From Neurospora crassa OR74A (Eukaryota; Ascomycota; Sordariomycetes; Sordariales; Sordariaceae): a stretch of 64,000 nucleotides of DNA. The notes under the pieces were generated by a model. It was given only the letters and a program-made list of their open reading frames with translations, was not told where the DNA came from and did no database searches. Each line of letters opens with the position of its first letter. Position 1 is the stretch's first letter. The DNA lies in the NCBI RefSeq assembly GCF_000182925.2, contig NC_026503.1, positions 2,914,001 to 2,978,000 on the forward strand. Reading direction: 5' to 3'. This document shows positions 59,611 to 64,000 of the stretch, piece by piece. The translations under genes and the position numbers were made by a program.

Positions 59611-59710
59611 GTACGCCGTATATTGGCCGTATGAGGGGGGTGTAGAAGCTTATACGGCGTATGTGAAAGGTAGTCCGAGCTTTGCCGTATGAAGCTATAC
59701 GGTAACCTCC
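59611..59710. repeat. Right subterminal CCGTA/TACGG motif cluster
   Basis: GCCGTA or TACGGC recurs at about 59613, 59625, 59651, 59683 and 59697, mirroring the left cluster. One copy pair (GCCGTATGAAGCTATACGGT, 59682-59701) is itself an imperfect inverted repeat. Confidence 0.6.
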
Positions 59711-59744
59711 TTTGTACGGCAACCGTACGAGAACAAACGCAGCC
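59711..59744 (-). repeat. Right terminal inverted repeat
   Basis: Reverse complement begins GGCTGCGTTTGTTCTCGTAC and continues GGTTGCCGTACAAA, pairing with the left repeat over 34 bp with two transitions. Confidence 0.88.
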
Positions 59745-59747
59745 TAA
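59745..59747. repeat. Target-site duplication TAA, right copy
   Basis: Pairs with 51797-51799. Removing the element and one TAA would join GGAAACCC-TAA to CTACATAC, an ordinary host sequence. Confidence 0.8.
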
Positions 59748-61482
59748 CTACATACACTTTAGTGTGCTGTTCTCCAGAATTGAGGAGAGGGGAACTAGGC
59801 CACAGAGCGTCCGTCCCGTTGCAGCTTGACGACAAGACGACATTTGGTCGGCACAGAGGAGATGGTGAGACAAGCGGAACATGCTCATGTGGTCAAGGAT
59901 GAGTTTCCCCCTCACTTCGCCAAAGACCAGGCATGCACATGTCATGCGCCACACTTGACAAGAGATGATAAAATGGCTTCGCTTCGCCGCCAGGTTCCGC
60001 AGTCGCGTTCACCGTGCGAAGAATTCCCACAGCTTCAGCAACCTTTTGTAGGTATCCTCAGACCCCAACTTTGAGCTTCGTAGCGTAGATATGGGCGAGT
60101 TCAGGCTCGGCTCATTGTACATATTCTCACCGCTTGATGAAATTTACCTGAGCCGCCTAGAAACATATCAGATTGCGATTCACCCCTTACCATAGCCGAC
60201 GGACCGAGCTTTTGCCGCGACAAGGCAGCTCCACCTAGAGCCTCCAAGCCAAGTTGTGCGTTTGGGATGGTGGATGTATCAAAACCATAACGATTTGGGG
60301 GGGGGGGGGGGGGGGGGGGGCGGGACACATACAAGGCCACCTCAAATTGCCACAACGGCTTGAAAGTAGAAAAGCATGTTGTACCCATCAACTGCGGGTC
60401 TTGTTTCATCTTTCATATGCGGGCAAGACATATTCCTCCCTGAACACGAGATCCTTCCCGGGTGGACGTCATAGGCTGACTCTGGCTGAGGCTGCATGTA
60501 AGCCCACGATATGTACTGCTGTTGGTGTTTTTGGATTTCCGGGAACACACCAGTGCTTATAAGCACTTAAAAGGCGATGAACACTACTGCAGTAATGAAG
60601 AAAGAAGACGTCCGCACCACATCTCACTAACCGCAAATAACCGTCAATGGGAGAAATGGCTCACATCCCAGCACCTTTTTTTTTTTTTTTTTTTTTTCTT
60701 CTCACCACAAAGCCATGGCCAAAGTAACGAAGCCTTTCGGTAGTGACACAAGACACGGAGAGATAAAACAGCCCATTGGACATCGGTCCCTACGAGCCAG
60801 CGGACATGCCGTCGTTGTACAATACCATACTTTGCACACAGTCAGTCCTTCCCTTCACTTCCCCGCCCTGCTGAATGGTGGGTGATACAGGGACGAATTG
60901 CCGGAAACCTAATGGGGAGCAAGACAAAGGCAAAACCTCAGATAGCAGTACCAGTGAGGCTCTTCTATCTACCTATACATAGTAAATGTCTGTTTTTAGT
61001 AGTGATCCCTCCAGTTGGCGCCGTCTCCGAGAGGTTGTTGCCCTGTGTTGGATCGTAAGGAGTGATGTCATTCCTCACCGTTGGCGTCGGCTATGGTTGC
61101 AGTGAAGACTGTTGGTTGAGCTGCCTGCAGTTGTGCAGTGCAGTGGTAGTGTACAATGTTAAGAGCGAACGTTAGTAGCGCACAGACCTTCTTTGCTACT
61201 GTATCCCCCGGTCTTGCCAAGCCTTGCTGCCAAGCGCCAAGCATCGAGCTCTCTGCCGGGCGGTGAATTTTTAGAACTGCAGCTTCAATCCATCCGACTC
61301 GTTTCTGCCCGTCGCGCGCAGCGGGCCCTAGGTAGGTACGACATCGACATCTATCCATCCATCCATCCATCCGTTATCGATTCCACCTCTGCCAACCGAC
61401 CAGGACCTTACATCCATACTACAACTCGAATTTCCTCAAGAGTTCGGAATCATCACCGAACCACAACACCAAATCGACAACA
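59748..61482. other. Right flank of the transposon and upstream region of tim9, no gene seen
   Basis: Normal host composition resumes at 59748. No supportable ORF. A run of 24 G lies at 60297-60320 and a T run at 60679-60697. Close to tim9 there is a (CATC)n stretch at about 61352-61371 and a CTAGGTAGGTACGACATC block, probably the promoter or leader. Confidence 0.45.
60297..60320. repeat. G24 homopolymer
   Basis: Twenty-four consecutive G, the longest of several G runs in the window. Likely unstable in length and a possible quadruplex former. Confidence 0.9.
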
Positions 61483-62284
61483 ATGGATGGGTAAGCAAGA
61501 GAGCAAGGGAAACAACAGTCACCTTGTGTTTTTTTTTGTTTTTTTTTACGACAAGGAGAACAAGACTGGACACCCAAAACTAACGTCATCGTCAAACTTT
61601 CCATCAAAACAGACTTACAGCCGCCGAGAGCCGCGAGCTCGACCAGCGCCTTCAGAAGCGCCAGGTCAAGGAGTTTATGAGTGTACGTCGTATATACACA
61701 CTTTCTTTCTTCGTTACACATTTGCGCCACCAATATTCTTCCATCTTCGAGTCGTCGCTACATCTTAGATCCAAACATAGCTACCGTCATCACCAATCTT
61801 TTATCCCCCGGTCTTCCACCATCCATCCCCCAACTATCCCATCTACTCGCACTTACTCGCAACCTGTTTCCCACCCCTCCTCCTCCTCCTCCTTCCTTTC
61901 CACCTATTTCCGAACTGGCATACCTCAATTTCCCCATCCATCCATTCTCCCCCTCCAACACCACCCCTCTCCACGCCTCTGCTAGCTCTCCCATCTATCT
62001 ATCCCAAAACCAACCCACCAAACCTCTTACCAACATTCCCCCTCCCTTCCCTCTCTCTCTTCTTTCTTCTAACAAACAAACGAACAAACAAACAGGTCTT
62101 CGGTAACCTCGTAGACAACTGCTTCACCGCCTGCGTCGACGATTTCACCTCCAAGGCCCTTTCCGGCCGCGAGTCGGGCTGCATCAGCCGCTGCGTGCTC
62201 AAGTCCATGTCCACCCAGACGCGCCTGGGCGAGCGCTTTGGCGAGCTCAACGCTGCCATGACTGCTGAGATGCAGAGGCGGTAA
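61483..62284 (+). CDS. tim9: Mitochondrial intermembrane-space chaperone Tim9
   Basis: Three exons (61483-61490, 61613-61682, 62096-62284) give 88 residues: MDGLTAAESRELDQRLQKRQ.., ending TAEMQRR. The twin CX3C motif is intact (CFTAC and CISRC), the signature of small Tim chaperones oxidised by the Mia40 relay. Tim9 assembles with Tim10 into a hexamer that escorts carrier proteins to the TIM22 inner-membrane translocase. The first coding exon is only 8 nt, and the second intron (413 nt) is much longer than neighbours' introns and pyrimidine-rich. Because coding is spread over tiny exons, simple ORF scanning misses it. Both splice joins restore family residues (MDG|LTAAES and FMS|VFGNLVDNCF). 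Confidence 0.95.
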
Positions 62285-62336
62285 AATAAAAAAAAACTAC
62301 ACTATACACTGTACTACAAGAAGGAAAGGAGAAAGG

Positions 62337-62384
62337 GGAAGGAAGGAAGGAAGGAAGGAAGGAAGGAAGGAAGGAAGGAAGGAA
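62337..62384. repeat. (GGAA)12 microsatellite
   Basis: Twelve perfect GGAA units, about 50 bp after the tim9 stop codon, so probably within its 3' UTR. Confidence 0.92.
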
Positions 62385-62607
62385 GAAGGGTTGAGGGGAA
62401 AAAAAAAAAAAAGACAAATGTGTATAAATAGGTTCAGTTCGGGAAATAAATTGGGTTGACGACGATGAGGCAGGTTGCGCATACATGCATGCGTACCATA
62501 CACACATACATACATACCGTAAAGGATATTGCGAGTGAAGGTGTGCTGGTTGGGTTGCAGAATGAGGTGGTGAGGAATACCGGTTTTCCGTTGTGGATGA
62601 ATATGGA

Positions 62608-62655
62608 AAGAAGAAGAAGAAGAAGAAGAAGAAGAAGAAGAAGAAGAAGAAGAAG
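62608..62655. repeat. (AAG)16 microsatellite
   Basis: Sixteen perfect AAG units followed by a G run; produces a spurious Lys/Arg open frame. Confidence 0.92.
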
Positions 62656-62841
62656 GGGGGGGAGAGGGGGAAACGGATGGATGGTATTGAATACCTAGGA
62701 TGGATGGTGTCGAGACGAGTCCTACTTAGTTTCTGCCAGCTTTGGCTAGAGGTAGGGAGGAAAGTTGAAGGTGCTTTTTGTCGACATCTACGGATATGAC
62801 AATTTTCACAAAAAGCCTTTGAGGGGACAACGGAGGTAGCC

Positions 62842-62867
62842 GTTGTTGTTGTTGTTGTTGTTGTTGT
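62842..62867. repeat. (GTT)n microsatellite
   Basis: Eight to nine GTT units. Confidence 0.9.
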
Positions 62868-63466
62868 ACCTCTGGTAGTCGTGAAGCGTGATACCTACGG
62901 GGAGAGATCTGGTACGTGATGTGAGGTAACGAAAAGAGACTGAAGCGAAGATATTGGCACTAAAAAACGGATTTATACAAAAGTCAAGATGTTGGAATCT
63001 GGCTGTGTGCAATAATACAACAAATCTTTCTGCGTGGTTATATTGTGATTTGTGGGATTACATGGACAATAAACCTTCCTCTTACTTGATGACTAGAGGA
63101 CGGGCGAGTCCCTCACAAAAGAACTTTCGAACTGTACGGTCGTCATGCGCATAGCCACCCAAAAGAACATTTTTCAAGGGAAAACTGTCGAAATGCTATA
63201 TGAACCTAAAACCGGCAATCACGCCCAAACATCAGCTGTGCAAAGTAACACACCACCTTTTCAATACCGCTTACGACTTGAAGTAAACAAAAACACATAA
63301 ACTCAGTCTCCTGCTACACTGCCTAGCAATTCAACCATATCCCTTACTTTTACACACAATTATCCATCAGACAGACCGCAGCGTTCCAAAACACATCACC
63401 ACCTTTCAACATCCACCCCTTTACCATCATCATCACTTCTTTCCCTCAGTGACTGTAAAACACCTT

Positions 63467-64000
63467 CTACGCACCCTCCTCCGCCTCACCCAACGCCAAC
63501 ACCTCCGCCACACCACTCAACATCTCCACCGCCTTCTCTTCCAACTTATTCTCGCACGCTGACCCTTCCGAAGCTTTCTGGCTCCTCCACTCCATCTCCC
63601 TCTGCCCCAAAGGCACCAACCGTTCCCTCAACACCTTCCTGCTCCCCAGCCAAAACTCCACATTCTCCAAAAGATTTTGTCTGGCCTCGTCTTCCCACCC
63701 TCCGGTAATCTGCGGGATGTCTCTTGCCGAGTGGCCGCCGACATTGGTCATCCTGATGACTGACAGGACGCGCGTGAGGAGGGCGAGGGAGTGGATTTCC
63801 GAAATGGCGGTTAGGGTGATGAAGCCAGACATGTCCTTGTTATTGTTGGGACCACCCGAGATAGAAACGGACTTGGAGGGCGAAAAGGTGCGGTGGGTGC
63901 CTGGTGCTTCGAACCGATCCACGGCCGCGCGCAACAGATTGGGGAATTGATTCAGCACGTAAGCGATTTCAGGGGCGATGGTGGCGCCCAAAGCACCGAG
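63467..64000 (-). CDS. 3' part of an unidentified gene, running off the window
   Basis: The minus-strand frame enters from beyond 64000 (reading LGALGATIAPEIAYVLNQF..) and ends at a stop at 63467, giving the last 178 residues. The segment is mostly helical and hydrophilic with an ISGG-containing loop, EFWLGSRKVLRERLVPLG and an acidic C terminus (EVLALGEAEEGA). GC-rich third positions and the steady frame support real coding. I do not recognise the family; no catalytic motif, membrane segment or cysteine pattern is visible in this part. The 3' end is convergent with tim9, 1.2 kb away. Confidence 0.7.
   Translation of the reverse strand, partial: LGALGATIAPEIAYVLNQFPNLLRAAVDRFEAPGTHRTFSPSKSVSISGGPNNNKDMSGFITLTAISEIHSLALLTRVLSVIRMTNVGGHSARDIPQITGGWEDEARQNLLENVEFWLGSRKVLRERLVPLGQREMEWRSQKASEGSACENKLEEKAVEMLSGVAEVLALGEAEEGA

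Larger units (their letters stand above)
51800..59744. mobile_element. RIP-degraded PIF/Harbinger-type DNA transposon, 7.9 kb
   Basis: The block is bounded by terminal inverted repeats starting GGCTGCGTTTGTTCTCGTAC and flanked on both sides by TAA (51797-51799 and 59745-59747), a 3-bp TWA-type target duplication characteristic of PIF/Harbinger. Composition changes abruptly from ordinary host DNA to strongly AT-rich DNA exactly at the repeats, as expected from RIP. Inside, a + strand frame at about 52899-53296 aligns by eye with Harbinger-type DDE transposases. On the minus strand are remnants of a further protein or proteins with acidic, lysine-rich and VPAK repeats. Subterminal CCGTA/TACGG motifs are frequent at both ends. 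The element has many stop codons and is inactive. A 100-N gap means its true length is unknown. Autonomous PIF/Harbinger elements usually have two genes, transposase and a Myb-like protein, which fits. Internal nested insertions cannot be excluded. Confidence 0.85.
62285..63466. other. 3' region with microsatellites between tim9 and the next gene
   Basis: Contains (GGAA)12, (AAG)16 and (GTT)n arrays listed separately, within 600 bp of the tim9 stop. No coding sequence is supported. The 3' UTRs of the two convergent genes are expected here. Confidence 0.5.

Noticed and set aside
51800-59744. Reading the AT-rich block as a centromere-like or mitochondrial insertion
   Set aside because: Paired inverted repeats, the TAA duplication and the transposase core explain the block as one DNA transposon.
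62593-62799. Lys-rich frame after tim9
   Set aside because: Produced by the (AAG)16 microsatellite.

Overview
The window comes from a filamentous ascomycete, almost certainly Neurospora or a very close Sordariaceae relative. The evidence is short GT..AG introns with GTAAGT/GTATGT donors and CTAAC branch sites, GC-rich coding sequence, recognisable Neurospora-type orthologues (Tim9, Atg1, ornithine aminotransferase, a Sac7-type RhoGAP), and an AT-saturated block of the kind left by repeat-induced point mutation (RIP). Gene models below were joined by hand from open frames plus visible splice sites.

Left part (1-24 kb) is gene-dense. In order it holds a Zn(II)2Cys6 transcription factor (+), a U-box cyclophilin of the PPIL2 type (-), a Ptm1/GPR107-type seven-helix membrane protein (+), a mitochondrial complex I assembly methyltransferase NDUFAF7 (-), the ER SNARE Use1 (+), a BRCT plus WGR-like protein (-), a zeta-toxin-fold P-loop kinase (-), an isocitrate-lyase/PEP-mutase family enzyme (+) and the autophagy kinase Atg1 (-). 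Most neighbours are convergent or divergent pairs with 0.4-1 kb spacers.

Middle part (24-48.5 kb) is sparser. An 8.2 kb stretch without a supportable gene precedes a small secreted eight-cysteine protein (+). Then come the GPI mannosyltransferase III Gpi10 (-), ornithine aminotransferase (+), a DAL5/allantoate-type MFS permease (-), a 4.8 kb gene-free stretch and a large RhoGAP (-) with a Gln/Ala repeat at its N terminus.

The most notable feature is 51,800-59,744: one 7.9 kb block, AT-rich throughout, bounded by near-perfect 34-bp terminal inverted repeats and a TAA target-site duplication. It contains a heavily mutated but recognisable PIF/Harbinger-type DDE transposase on the + strand. On the - strand are remnants of at least one more gene with acidic and lysine-rich repeats and a possible Myb/SANT-like part. 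A 100-N assembly gap lies in a purine-rich tract in its middle. I read this as a large two- or three-gene PIF/Harbinger DNA transposon inactivated by RIP.

The right end (59.7-64 kb) returns to normal composition with the mitochondrial chaperone gene tim9 (+), microsatellites, and the 3' part of an unidentified gene (-) that runs off the window. The host genes are individually housekeeping or regulatory (ubiquitin/proline isomerisation, secretion, mitochondria, autophagy, arginine catabolism, GPI anchors, Rho signalling) and do not form an evident functional cluster.
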